Shown one piece after another: positions 1 to 5,492 of a DNA stretch of 6,336 bases. This DNA is from Thermobaculum sp042408415 (GTDB taxonomy: Bacteria; Chloroflexota; Chloroflexia; Thermobaculales; Thermobaculaceae): the NCBI GenBank assembly GCA_042408415.1, contig JBHORE010000087.1, positions 1 through 6,336 on the forward strand. The letters are read 5' to 3'. The notes below the pieces were generated by a model that saw nothing but the letters and a program-made list of their open reading frames with translations, was not told where the DNA came from and did no database searches. The number at the start of each line of letters is the position of its first letter. Position 1 is the stretch's first letter. Position numbers and translations under genes: made by a program.

Positions 1-883
1 TCTTCCACACGAACATCAGCTGCGAGGGTATGGCCCTGTCCAGGACGTAGGGACCTGTAAAGACCGGCGGGTTGTTCCTGAAGGTCTTGGGGTTATGCTT
101 GGACCATATGTGCTTGGGCACCACGATGAAGGAGCCGATGATGCCACAGATGAAGCGCTGGTGGTAACGAGGATTCGGCTTGGTGAGCTTGATCACCACT
201 GTATGCTCGTCGGGGGTCTCAACGCTGTCGAACTCCTTGATGCCGCTGCCGAATAACGCCGGGTCCTGCTGGATCTCCAGGCTGTACTTGACGTCCTCCG
301 ATGTGAATGGCTGACCATCGTTCCATTTCACCTTGGGGTTGAGGGTGAGGGTCAGCTCGGAGTAGTCGGAGTTGTACTTCCACTCCTTGCCCAGCCAGGG
401 CTTGATCTCGCCGGTAGGCAGCCAGTAGAAGAGGTTTTCCACGAGGATCTGCTGCGCCCCTCCGTTGTACTGCCAACCGTTGGGGATGAACGGGTTGAAG
501 CTGTCGAAGATGGTGAATGGAGCCTGGTCTACGACGACCGTCTGCTCCCTGGGGGTAGGAATGGTGCCTCCCCTCTGTGGCTGCTGGGGAGGTGCCTCCT
601 CTGCCTGCTTCTCCCCAGCCGTGGGAGTCACACTTGGAGTGGCTCCAGGGGAAGGACAGGTAGCGCAGGCAGTTGGGCTTGGGCTGCCGGCCGAAGCAGG
701 TGGGGTGCTCGCTGCAGGAGCTTGACCACTTGGGGATGTCGGGGTAGCCCGTGTCCCACCACCACAGGCAGCCAGCAGAGGCCCAGCGGCCAGCACTCCA
801 CCGGAGGCCAGCATCGCTTCTATGAGCCGCCGGCGAGTCAGCTTGGGATCATTGGGACTTCGGACTTCGTCTGCCTTGGACAT
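1..883 (-). CDS. ABC transporter family 5 solute-binding lipoprotein (3' end outside window)
   Basis: This is the extracytoplasmic substrate-binding subunit of a peptide/oligosaccharide (Dpp/Opp-type) ABC importer, anchored to the membrane as a lipoprotein. The first 294 codons are visible and the frame runs off the left edge. The ATG at 883 is preceded by AGGAGAGG. Residues 16-19 (TRRR) followed by a hydrophobic stretch and the lipobox L37-A-A-C40 form a lipoprotein, possibly Tat-type, signal. Residues 41-104 are a Pro/Ser/Thr/Ala-rich linker that contains a CATC motif (73-76). The binding domain then begins; the family 5 hallmark WNDGQPFTSEDVKYSLE is clear. Typical family members are 500-650 residues, so about half is seen. 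The gene is divergent from a GntR/LacI regulator and probably heads a transporter operon to the left. The ligand cannot be read from sequence: family 5 proteins bind peptides, nickel or, in several thermophiles, plant oligosaccharides. The sugar-type regulator next door favours a carbohydrate (inference). Confidence 0.93.
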   Translation of the reverse strand, partial: MSKADEVRSPNDPKLTRRRLIEAMLASGGVLAAGPLLAACGGGTRATPTSPSGQAPAASTPPASAGSPSPTACATCPSPGATPSVTPTAGEKQAEEAPPQQPQRGGTIPTPREQTVVVDQAPFTIFDSFNPFIPNGWQYNGGAQQILVENLFYWLPTGEIKPWLGKEWKYNSDYSELTLTLNPKVKWNDGQPFTSEDVKYSLEIQQDPALFGSGIKEFDSVETPDEHTVVIKLTKPNPRYHQRFICGIIGSFIVVPKHIWSKHNPKTFRNNPPVFTGPYVLDRAIPSQLMFVWK

Positions 884-917
884 AAGCCACACCTCTCCTA
901 CTCATCTGAGATCTAAG

Positions 918-935
918 ACATCGTTTTAGCGATGT
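918..935. promoter_or_regulatory. Inverted repeat at the transcription start, candidate operator
   Basis: ACATCG and CGATGT form a perfect 6-bp inverted repeat around a 6-base TTTTAG spacer. It lies right at the expected start site of the minus-strand promoter at 942-970, where a bound dimer would block RNA polymerase. The adjacent GntR/LacI-type regulator is the obvious candidate ligand, but this is inference. As RNA it could also make a small stem at the 5' end of the leader. Confidence 0.5.
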
Positions 936-941
936 GGCATT

Positions 942-970
942 ATATTAGAGCAGATTATTTCCAGTGTCAA
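942..970 (-). promoter_or_regulatory. Sigma-70-type promoter of the solute-binding protein gene
   Basis: On the minus strand a perfect -35 box TTGACA (970-965) is followed by a 17-base spacer and the -10 box TAATAT (947-942). Transcription would start near 935, leaving an untranslated leader of about 50 bases before the ATG at 883. The match to consensus makes this a strong promoter that would need a repressor for control. Confidence 0.75.
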
Positions 971-1021
971 TATATTAATTTATATGAAGCATAAGCATAT
1001 AATACTCAGGCCTTGATAGTA

Positions 1022-1097
1022 TTAACACGTGTATTAGGGAGGGTAATAGGTTAACACTAATAAGTTGCTAACTGGGATAGTATAATCTGTGTTAACA
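1022..1097. promoter_or_regulatory. Three TTAACAC-type repeats upstream of the regulator gene
   Basis: The heptamer TTAACAC occurs at 1022-1028 and 1051-1057, and its reverse complement GTGTTAA at 1089-1095. The first sits in the palindrome ACACGTGT (1025-1032) and the last in the palindrome TGTTAACA (1090-1097). The last copy overlaps the expected transcription start of the regulator gene. The spacing and placement fit an autoregulatory operator cluster, but no binding protein can be named with certainty. Confidence 0.35.
1081..1086 (+). promoter_or_regulatory. -10 box (TATAAT) of the regulator gene
   Basis: A perfect TATAAT lies here. No good -35 box is found at 16-18 bases spacing (the position holds TAATAA-like sequence), as expected for an activated or weak promoter. 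Transcription would begin near 1093. That places the GTG at 1089 outside the transcript and favours the ATG at 1125 as the true start of the regulator. Confidence 0.5.
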
Positions 1098-1124
1098 AAG
1101 TGTTCGGATGGAGCTTATATTAAT

Positions 1125-2264
1125 ATGGAAGATGGCACCCCAAGATACTACAAGATAAAGCGGATCCTCCAAGAAGAGCTAGAGAGTGGGCGCTTCAAGC
1201 CCGGCGATAGGTTTCTAACGGAGAAGGAGCTGAGGGAGCGCTTCAAGGTCAGCGCCACCACCGCCGTCAGGGTCCTCAACGACCTCGAGCGCGAGGGCTA
1301 CCTGGTGCGCAAACAAGGCAAGGGCACCTTCGTCGCCGAGAGGCAGGTGCCCAAAGCCGAGCCCGCACCCCTCCCACAGGTCACGCCCAACGGCAGGCTC
1401 ATCGCCTGCGTCTTCTCGCAGATCGGGGGCGGTCACGTCGTGGAGGTCATCCGAGGCGTTGAGGCCGTGTGCCATCGCTCCGACTACCACATGATCCTCT
1501 TCGACTCCTCCGGCTCATCCGAGAGGGAGGCGATGAACCTCCGGAGGGCCAGGGAGGCAGGCGCTGGAGGCATTATCCTGTTCCCAACCGACGGTGATCA
1601 GAACCAGGGGATCGTAGAGGAGTACGTCCGCCAGGGGTTCCCAGTCGTCATGGTCGACAGATACTACCCGGCGGTGGCCACCGACATCGTGGTCCCCGAC
1701 AACTTCGGCATAGGCTACCGCCTGACAAAGCACCTGATAGATCGCGGTCACAAATATATCGCCACCATCTGGGGTGAGACGAACTGTACCAGTGTCCGCG
1801 ACCGCATGGCGGGGTACAAGGATGCCCTGCTGCGCCACAACGTACCGATCGTACCAGAGATCTCCCGCCTCTTCTGCTACGAGCGCCTGCGACCCGAGGA
1901 GCGCTACGACCTGCTGCGCACATGGCTCAATGCCCCATACAGACCCTCGGTGTTCGTGGGCGTCAACGGCTACGTGGCCACCATGGTGGCCACCGACCTG
2001 GCCACGATCGGCGTCCACGTGGGCGAGGAGGTGGAGATAGCCGGCATGGACCAAGTTGGGCCCTATACCCCCATGCCTATTATGTCAACCAACGCTATCC
2101 TGCCCTCCAGGGAGATGGGCATCTCGGCGGCAGAGATCCTCATAGAAAGGCTTAGGGAGCCCCAGGAAAATCGCCAGTTCAGGTACGTGGTGCTGCCGGT
2201 GGAGATCTCCGCCAACGAGAGGTCGGCAGTGAAGATCATCGGCACAGCCCCCAAGGGTGTGTGA
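1125..2264 (+). CDS. GntR-LacI hybrid transcriptional regulator (AraR-like architecture)
   Basis: A 379-residue repressor-type regulator. Residues 7-72 are a GntR winged helix-turn-helix; the signature LTEKELRERFKVSATTAVRV with the following LEREGYL and QGKGTFV wing is intact. Residues 90-375 are a LacI-type periplasmic-binding-protein fold that senses a small ligand and mediates dimerisation. Visible landmarks are VMVDRYY (176-181), PDNFGIGYRLTKHLIDRGH (191-209), the R225/R227 segment before AGYKDAL, NGY (281-283) and IAGMD (305-309). The same domain pairing is found in AraR of Bacillus, which binds arabinose; the ligand here is unknown. I prefer the ATG at 1125, with GGATGGAG at 1106-1113, over the in-frame GTG at 1089, because TATAAT at 1081-1086 would start transcription downstream of the GTG. 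The gene is divergent from the solute-binding lipoprotein gene and most likely controls it and itself. Confidence 0.92.
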   Translation: MEDGTPRYYKIKRILQEELESGRFKPGDRFLTEKELRERFKVSATTAVRVLNDLEREGYLVRKQGKGTFVAERQVPKAEPAPLPQVTPNGRLIACVFSQIGGGHVVEVIRGVEAVCHRSDYHMILFDSSGSSEREAMNLRRAREAGAGGIILFPTDGDQNQGIVEEYVRQGFPVVMVDRYYPAVATDIVVPDNFGIGYRLTKHLIDRGHKYIATIWGETNCTSVRDRMAGYKDALLRHNVPIVPEISRLFCYERLRPEERYDLLRTWLNAPYRPSVFVGVNGYVATMVATDLATIGVHVGEEVEIAGMDQVGPYTPMPIMSTNAILPSREMGISAAEILIERLREPQENRQFRYVVLPVEISANERSAVKIIGTAPKGV

Positions 2265-2281
2265 GCCCTGGACTAGAGAGC

Positions 2282-2310
2282 TGTACATCCTACTCGCCTC
2301 CTGGTAATAT
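2282..2310 (+). promoter_or_regulatory. Extended -10 promoter of the VOC/mu-crystallin operon
   Basis: TGTACA (2282-2287, four of six -35 positions) is separated by 17 bases from TAATAT (2305-2310). The -10 is preceded by TG at 2302-2303, an extended -10 motif that makes up for the weak -35. Transcription would start near 2317, about 35 bases before the ATG at 2352. Confidence 0.55.
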
Positions 2311-2336
2311 GGGACCAAATATGTCCCGTATCGGGA
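2311..2336. promoter_or_regulatory. Overlapping inverted repeats at the operon start site
   Basis: GGGAC (2311-2315) pairs with GTCCC (2323-2327) across a 7-base AT-rich spacer, and TCCCG (2324-2328) pairs with CGGGA (2332-2336) across TAT. The two share TCCC, so as RNA they would exclude one another. The first straddles the expected transcription start and is best read as an operator. No T-run follows, so it is not an intrinsic terminator of the upstream gene. Confidence 0.4.
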
Positions 2337-2351
2337 GTTGGGAGTAGGAAT

Positions 2352-3263
2352 ATGCAGGCAAGACCTAGGATCATTCCTCATCTATGGTTCGACAAAGAGG
2401 CTTTGGAGGCGGCGGAGTTCTACACTTCTCTATTCCCGCAGTCGCGCACGCTGCACGTAGGCACCATCCATGATACGCCCTCGGGGGATACCGAGATCGT
2501 CGTGTTCGAGCTCGCCGGGCAGACGTTCCAGGCAATCAGCGCAGGTCCCTTGTTCAAGTTCAACCCCTCGGTATCCTTCATGGTAAACTTCGATCCCTCC
2601 AGAGACCCACAAGCTCGGGAGCACCTGGATGCCATCTGGGAAGCGCTGGCAGACGGTGGTCAGGTGCTGATGCCCCTGGATGAGTACCCTTTCAGCAAGC
2701 GCTACGGTTGGGTACAGGATCGCTACGGAGTATCCTGGCAACTGATACTCTCCAATCCGGAGGGTGATCCTAGGCCTTATATAGCGCCCTGCCTGTTGTT
2801 CACCGGCCAGGTGGCGGGCAAGGCGGAAGAGGCTGGAGCCTTCTACAGGGAGGTGTTCCCGAGTTCGGAGGAGGGGCAGCTAGTACGCCAGCCAGCGGGC
2901 ACGGAGCATGAGGGCACGGTGATGTTCTCGGATTTTCGCCTGGGAGATACTTGGTTTGCGGCCATGGATAGCTTCTACAACCACGGCTTCGGCTTCAACG
3001 AAGCCCTGTCGTTCGTCGTGGAGTGCCAATCCCAGCAGGAGGTTGACCACTACTGGGAGGGGCTCTCAGCAGATGGAGGCAAGCAGGGTCCCTGCGGGTG
3101 GCTCACGGACAAGTACGGCCTGTGCTGGCAAGTGGTGCCGGCCGAGCTCTTTGAGATGCTGGAGGATCCCGACGAGGAGCGGGTGGCAAGGGTCACCCAA
3201 GCGTTCCTTGGCATGTCCAAGCTGGAGATCGAGGAGCTGCGGAGGGCATACTCCGGTAGCTAG
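2352..3263 (+). CDS. Tandem PhnB-like VOC (glyoxalase-superfamily) protein
   Basis: A 303-residue cytoplasmic protein made of two PhnB-like VOC domains, about residues 8-135 and 145-265. The repeat is easy to see: PHLWFDKEALEAAEFYTSLFP matches PCLLFTGQVAGKAEEAGAFYREVFP in pattern; GQTFQAISAGPLFKFNPSVSF matches GDTWFAAMDSFYNHGFGFNEALSF; and WVQDRYGVSWQLI matches WLTDKYGLCWQVV. A typical helical tail follows, with RVARVTQAFLGMSKLEIEEL at 278-297. This family is often labelled 3-demethylubiquinone-9 3-methyltransferase. That label is misleading: there is no SAM-binding fold, and the true activity of most members is unknown. The start is supported by GGAG at 2341-2344. The gene is first in a two-gene operon, 18 bp ahead of the mu-crystallin-family gene. 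No substrate can be assigned. Confidence 0.92.
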   Translation: MQARPRIIPHLWFDKEALEAAEFYTSLFPQSRTLHVGTIHDTPSGDTEIVVFELAGQTFQAISAGPLFKFNPSVSFMVNFDPSRDPQAREHLDAIWEALADGGQVLMPLDEYPFSKRYGWVQDRYGVSWQLILSNPEGDPRPYIAPCLLFTGQVAGKAEEAGAFYREVFPSSEEGQLVRQPAGTEHEGTVMFSDFRLGDTWFAAMDSFYNHGFGFNEALSFVVECQSQQEVDHYWEGLSADGGKQGPCGWLTDKYGLCWQVVPAELFEMLEDPDEERVARVTQAFLGMSKLEIEELRRAYSGS

Positions 3264-3281
3264 CAGGGAAGGAGGAGCGGG

Positions 3282-4178
3282 ATGCAGCTGGACGTCACCG
3301 AGAGCGAGGTTAGGCAGCTGTTGAGCATGGAAGAGCTCATCCCCGTCCTGGAGCGGGCGCTGGCCGCGTTCTCCACCGGCAAGGTGGTGCAGCCCACGCG
3401 GGTGGCGGTGCCGATCACCGACCACGAGGCCTACATGTGGGCTATGCCCGCCTATACGGGCTCGGCCCTGGGCATCAAGCTGGTCACCCTCTATCCTCAG
3501 AACAAGGATATACCTACCCACCACGCGGTAGTTATACTGTTCCGCCCCGAGACCGGCGAGCCACTTCTCACCATGGACGGCACGTACATCACCGAGACCC
3601 GAACGGCAGCGGTCTCGGCCGTTGCCACGCAGTACCTGGCACGAGAAGATGCCTCCGTACTGGCGATAATCGGTGCGGGGGTGCAGGCCCGCAGCCATCT
3701 GGAAGCGCTCAGGCTGGTACGCCACTTCCGGGAGGTACGGGTGTGGAGTCCGCGCACCGCCCCCGAGTTCGCTCGTCGGCACGGGGTGACCGCCGCGGCA
3801 TCCGCGGAGGAGGCCGTGCGCGGGGCCGACGTGGTGGTCACAGCCACAACCTCCCGCACGCCCGTGCTCCAAGGCGAATGGCTCTCCCCTGGAGCCCACA
3901 TCAACGCCGTGGGAGCTCCCAGGCCAGATTGGCGGGAGCTAGATGACGAGGTGCTCCGCAGGGCGCGCATCTACGTGGACTCCTCCGAGGCCGCCATGAG
4001 GGAATCGGGCGACGTCATCGCCGCCGGCCATTTCTTTGCCGAGCTCGGGGAGGTGATCGCTGGCACCAAGCCCGGCAGACAGTCCCGGGATGAGATCACC
4101 CTGTTCAAGTCGCTCGGGATGGCCGTGGAGGACGTGACCGCCGCGGAGCTGGTGTACAGCAAGAAGAGGCAATCATAA
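3282..4178 (+). CDS. Mu-crystallin/ornithine cyclodeaminase-family NAD(P)H oxidoreductase, ketimine reductase-like
   Basis: A 298-residue cytoplasmic dehydrogenase of the family that includes ornithine cyclodeaminase, archaeal alanine dehydrogenase, pyrroline-2-carboxylate reductase and mu-crystallin (ketimine reductase). Visible landmarks are R40, the catalytic-type lysine K66 in GIKLVTLYPQN, R107 in TETRTAAVSAVAT, and the Rossmann motif GAGVQARSHLEAL (131-143). The second Rossmann strand ends in VWSPR with no acidic residue, which suits NADP(H). The segment NAVGAPRPDWRELDDE (208-223) has P213 where ornithine cyclodeaminase carries its catalytic Asp, arguing against true cyclodeaminase activity. 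That segment, FAELGEVI and FKSLGMAVED follow animal mu-crystallin closely from memory. Likely reactions are reduction of cyclic ketimines or imino acids (inference). The start has AAGGAGG at 3269-3275, six bases before the ATG. It is slightly shorter than the usual 310-330 residues but both ends are intact. Confidence 0.92.
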   Translation: MQLDVTESEVRQLLSMEELIPVLERALAAFSTGKVVQPTRVAVPITDHEAYMWAMPAYTGSALGIKLVTLYPQNKDIPTHHAVVILFRPETGEPLLTMDGTYITETRTAAVSAVATQYLAREDASVLAIIGAGVQARSHLEALRLVRHFREVRVWSPRTAPEFARRHGVTAAASAEEAVRGADVVVTATTSRTPVLQGEWLSPGAHINAVGAPRPDWRELDDEVLRRARIYVDSSEAAMRESGDVIAAGHFFAELGEVIAGTKPGRQSRDEITLFKSLGMAVEDVTAAELVYSKKRQS

Positions 4179-4192
4179 CTATCTAGGCCCGA

Positions 4193-4285
4193 TCACCGCC
4201 TCATGACACGCACGAGCAACAGAAAGGCCGCCAGCGCTATCAGCAGCACGATCGGAAGCACGAACAGCATATCGCCGCTGGTCAC
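4193..4285 (-). CDS. 30-residue single-pass membrane peptide downstream of the Cys-rich precursor
   Basis: A short frame starting with GTG at 4285 and ending in TGA encodes 30 residues: a short polar start (MTSGD), one strongly hydrophobic helix of about 19 residues (LFVLPIVLLIALAAFLLL) and a basic end (VRVMRR). The basic end suggests an N-out/C-in membrane anchor. A G-rich stretch (GGGGGTG) lies about six bases before the GTG; an alternative ATG at 4270 lacks any ribosome-binding site. It begins 61 bp after the stop of the Cys-rich precursor on the same strand. It ends 14 bp from the convergent mu-crystallin-family gene. Small hydrophobic peptides beside bacteriocin precursors often give immunity or aid export, but that role here is conjecture. 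It could also be a chance frame; the clean helix-plus-basic-tail pattern argues otherwise. Confidence 0.45.
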   Translation of the reverse strand: MTSGDMLFVLPIVLLIALAAFLLLVRVMRR

Positions 4286-4346
4286 ACGACACCCCCAAGC
4301 TGTTTGATCATCGATGCCGGCACACAGACCTCGATCGTACAGTCCA

Positions 4347-5105
4347 TCAGAAGCAGCTAGCGCAATCGCACCCGGAAGCCCCGGAACAGATCGCCGCTGC
4401 CGATGCGCACTGTCCAAGCCCCACGGGACAACAGAAGGCAAATCCGCCGAAGCAACAGGCAGCAAACAGCACGCACAGCAGGTCGCCAGCGAGGCATTGC
4501 CTGCATGAGATGCAACAGTCCATGGGCTGCAGCGACTGCGAGTTCGACTGCCAATGCCCCTTCCAGAGCGCGGAGTAGTCCGCGTGGGTGCTTCTGAGGT
4601 GGCTGTCCGGCACCTGCTGTACCCTACCGTCCTTGAACACCAGGACCACCCTCTCACCATCGGCGCGCCAATACATCGCCAGAGGCTTCTTACCTGCTGG
4701 GTACACTATGATGGCCCGAGTCTTAGGATCCGACAGGACCGCGCACCTGACATGCTGCTTCCCAAAGCGTATGGAGAAGGCCTTGGAAACCCTCCAAGCC
4801 CAACCCAGCTTCCTATCCAGCTCCTTGGAGAGCTCGCCCACATCGGAGCTGGCCGCCGCGGCATGTATGATGCTCCTTGCATCTTCGCCCCTGAGGGGCT
4901 CCAGATCCGGTATCTGCCTGTTGTTCCGGGCGAAAGCAGCACCAGGCATGCCCGCTAACCCCAGCAGACCAACAGCTAGCTTCGAGCTCTGAACTAGGAA
5001 CTCTCGCCTGGACCTACCACTGACCCGGCCACCAAGAGACCAAAGGGAGCTCACAACGAGCAAGGACCTATAAGGGCCGAGCACCTGCAACAGACGCAGA
5101 CGCAT
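4347..5105 (-). CDS. Twin-arginine-signal protein with C-terminal 14-Cys hydrophobic domain, halocin C8-like precursor candidate
   Basis: From the ATG at 5105 (GGAG five bases upstream) the product is 252 residues. SRREFLV (32-38) is a textbook twin-arginine motif, followed by a hydrophobic stretch and an AFA cleavage site (57-59), so a folded protein would be exported by the Tat system. Residues 60-194 form a mixed alpha/beta middle domain (LDRKLGWAWRV, ADGERVVLVFKDGRVQQVP) that I cannot name. Residues 195-252, coded by 4347-4523, are hydrophobic and carry 14 cysteines in 58 positions, including three CC pairs (CCISCRQC at the front, CDCASCF at the end). Tat signal, middle domain and Cys-rich hydrophobic C-terminus is the layout of halocin C8 precursors, where the middle part is the immunity protein. 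The assignment rests on layout, not alignment. The frame stays open upstream beyond 5303 and includes the second half of a DCC/DUF393 domain (5106-5220), so the native product may be a fusion starting at 5322, interrupted by a frameshift at 5217-5225. Confidence 0.7.
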   Translation of the reverse strand: MRLRLLQVLGPYRSLLVVSSLWSLGGRVSGRSRREFLVQSSKLAVGLLGLAGMPGAAFARNNRQIPDLEPLRGEDARSIIHAAAASSDVGELSKELDRKLGWAWRVSKAFSIRFGKQHVRCAVLSDPKTRAIIVYPAGKKPLAMYWRADGERVVLVFKDGRVQQVPDSHLRSTHADYSALWKGHWQSNSQSLQPMDCCISCRQCLAGDLLCVLFAACCFGGFAFCCPVGLGQCASAAAICSGASGCDCASCF

Positions 5106-5184
5106 CCTCGCTCCGGTCAACACTCTCGTAGCCTGACCATCGGTCTCCAGTAGAGCGGGCTCCCATCGGCGCAGAGGCTTGACC

Positions 5185-5322
5185 TTATCTAGCAGGGCCA
5201 CCATCTCCGGATCCCACAGACAGACTACGCACCTGCAGCTTGCCGCCGCTCGTCTGCTCCAAGCTTGCAGCCAGTGCCGAGCAAAGGCCACAGCCGGAAT
5301 CATATAGTAGGTAACGCTCCAT
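5185..5322 (-). pseudogene. DCC (DUF393) thiol-disulfide oxidoreductase-like domain, frameshifted
   Basis: The ATG at 5322 has an excellent AAGGAGGG eight bases upstream and begins MERYLLYDSGCGLC, which contains the family signature YDxxCxxC (D8, C11, C14). The frame continues to QVRSL at residue 34, then turns into unrelated sequence and stops at 5185. The proper continuation, WDPEMVALLDKV through LLVVSSLW, is in the next frame at 5025-5216. Removing one of two tandem CAGA units at 5217-5225 joins the halves without loss: a 323-residue protein with a DCC domain at 1-97, Tat motif SRREFLV at 103-109 and Cys-rich end at 266-323. DCC proteins are small thioredoxin-like or related proteins thought to act in thiol-disulfide exchange. 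One beside or fused to a 14-Cys exported domain makes sense for forming or guarding disulfides. The break may be a real mutation, a switchable repeat, or a sequencing error. Confidence 0.7.
5217..5225. repeat. CAGA tandem duplication at the frameshift
   Basis: The plus strand reads CAGACAGAC, two CAGA units followed by C (TCTG units on the coding strand). The duplication adds four bases exactly where the DCC domain changes reading frame. With a single unit the coding strand reads SLWDPEM in frame. Confidence 0.7.
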
Positions 5323-5376
5323 TACTATTCCCTCCTTGGATGATCCGTCGCCATCAGGGTAATAAAGATATATTAA

Positions 5377-5420
5377 TAATGCATTAAGCATGGGTTATCG
5401 GAGATCTAATGCGATATTAG
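5377..5420. promoter_or_regulatory. Two related inverted repeats upstream of the DCC/Cys-rich locus
   Basis: TAATGCATTA (5377-5386) is a perfect 10-bp palindrome. CTAAT-gcgat-ATTAG (5406-5420) is a perfect 5-bp inverted repeat. Both begin with TAATGC, and these starts are exactly 30 bp apart, close to three helical turns. They lie 55-100 bp upstream of the ATG at 5322, where a regulator of the minus-strand locus would bind. The AT-rich context makes chance palindromes more likely. Confidence 0.3.
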
Positions 5421-5492
5421 GGTCATCTAAGACGCATCGAGGTAAAAACCAGTACTATGTTAGATGGTGAGCCACAGGCTTTTTTGGAGGAC

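Noticed and set aside
1515..2054. 179-codon open frame on the minus strand
   Set aside because: Antisense to the LacI-type sensing domain of the regulator, with no domain or ribosome-binding site.
2352..3263. Naming the VOC protein a 3-demethylubiquinone 3-methyltransferase
   Set aside because: That is a propagated label for PhnB-like domains; nothing in the sequence supports SAM binding or methyl transfer.
3066..3899. 277-codon open frame on the minus strand
   Set aside because: It lies antisense across the VOC and mu-crystallin-family genes, both strongly supported by motifs, and its translation shows no recognisable domain; it is a GC-driven shadow frame.
4554..4992. Two overlapping plus-strand open frames of 134 codons
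   Set aside because: They run opposite to the Tat-signal Cys-rich gene, whose twin-arginine motif and cysteine pattern show the minus strand is coding.
5303..5303. ATG at 5303 as the start of the minus-strand Cys-rich gene
   Set aside because: It has no ribosome-binding site and its first 28 codons read the DCC coding sequence in the wrong frame; the ATG at 5322 with AAGGAGGG, or an internal start at 5105, is better.
5470..5485. AGCC-ACA-GGCT hairpin followed by six T bases on the plus strand
   Set aside because: It resembles an intrinsic terminator, but the stem is only 4 bp and no plus-strand transcript is expected to arrive there.
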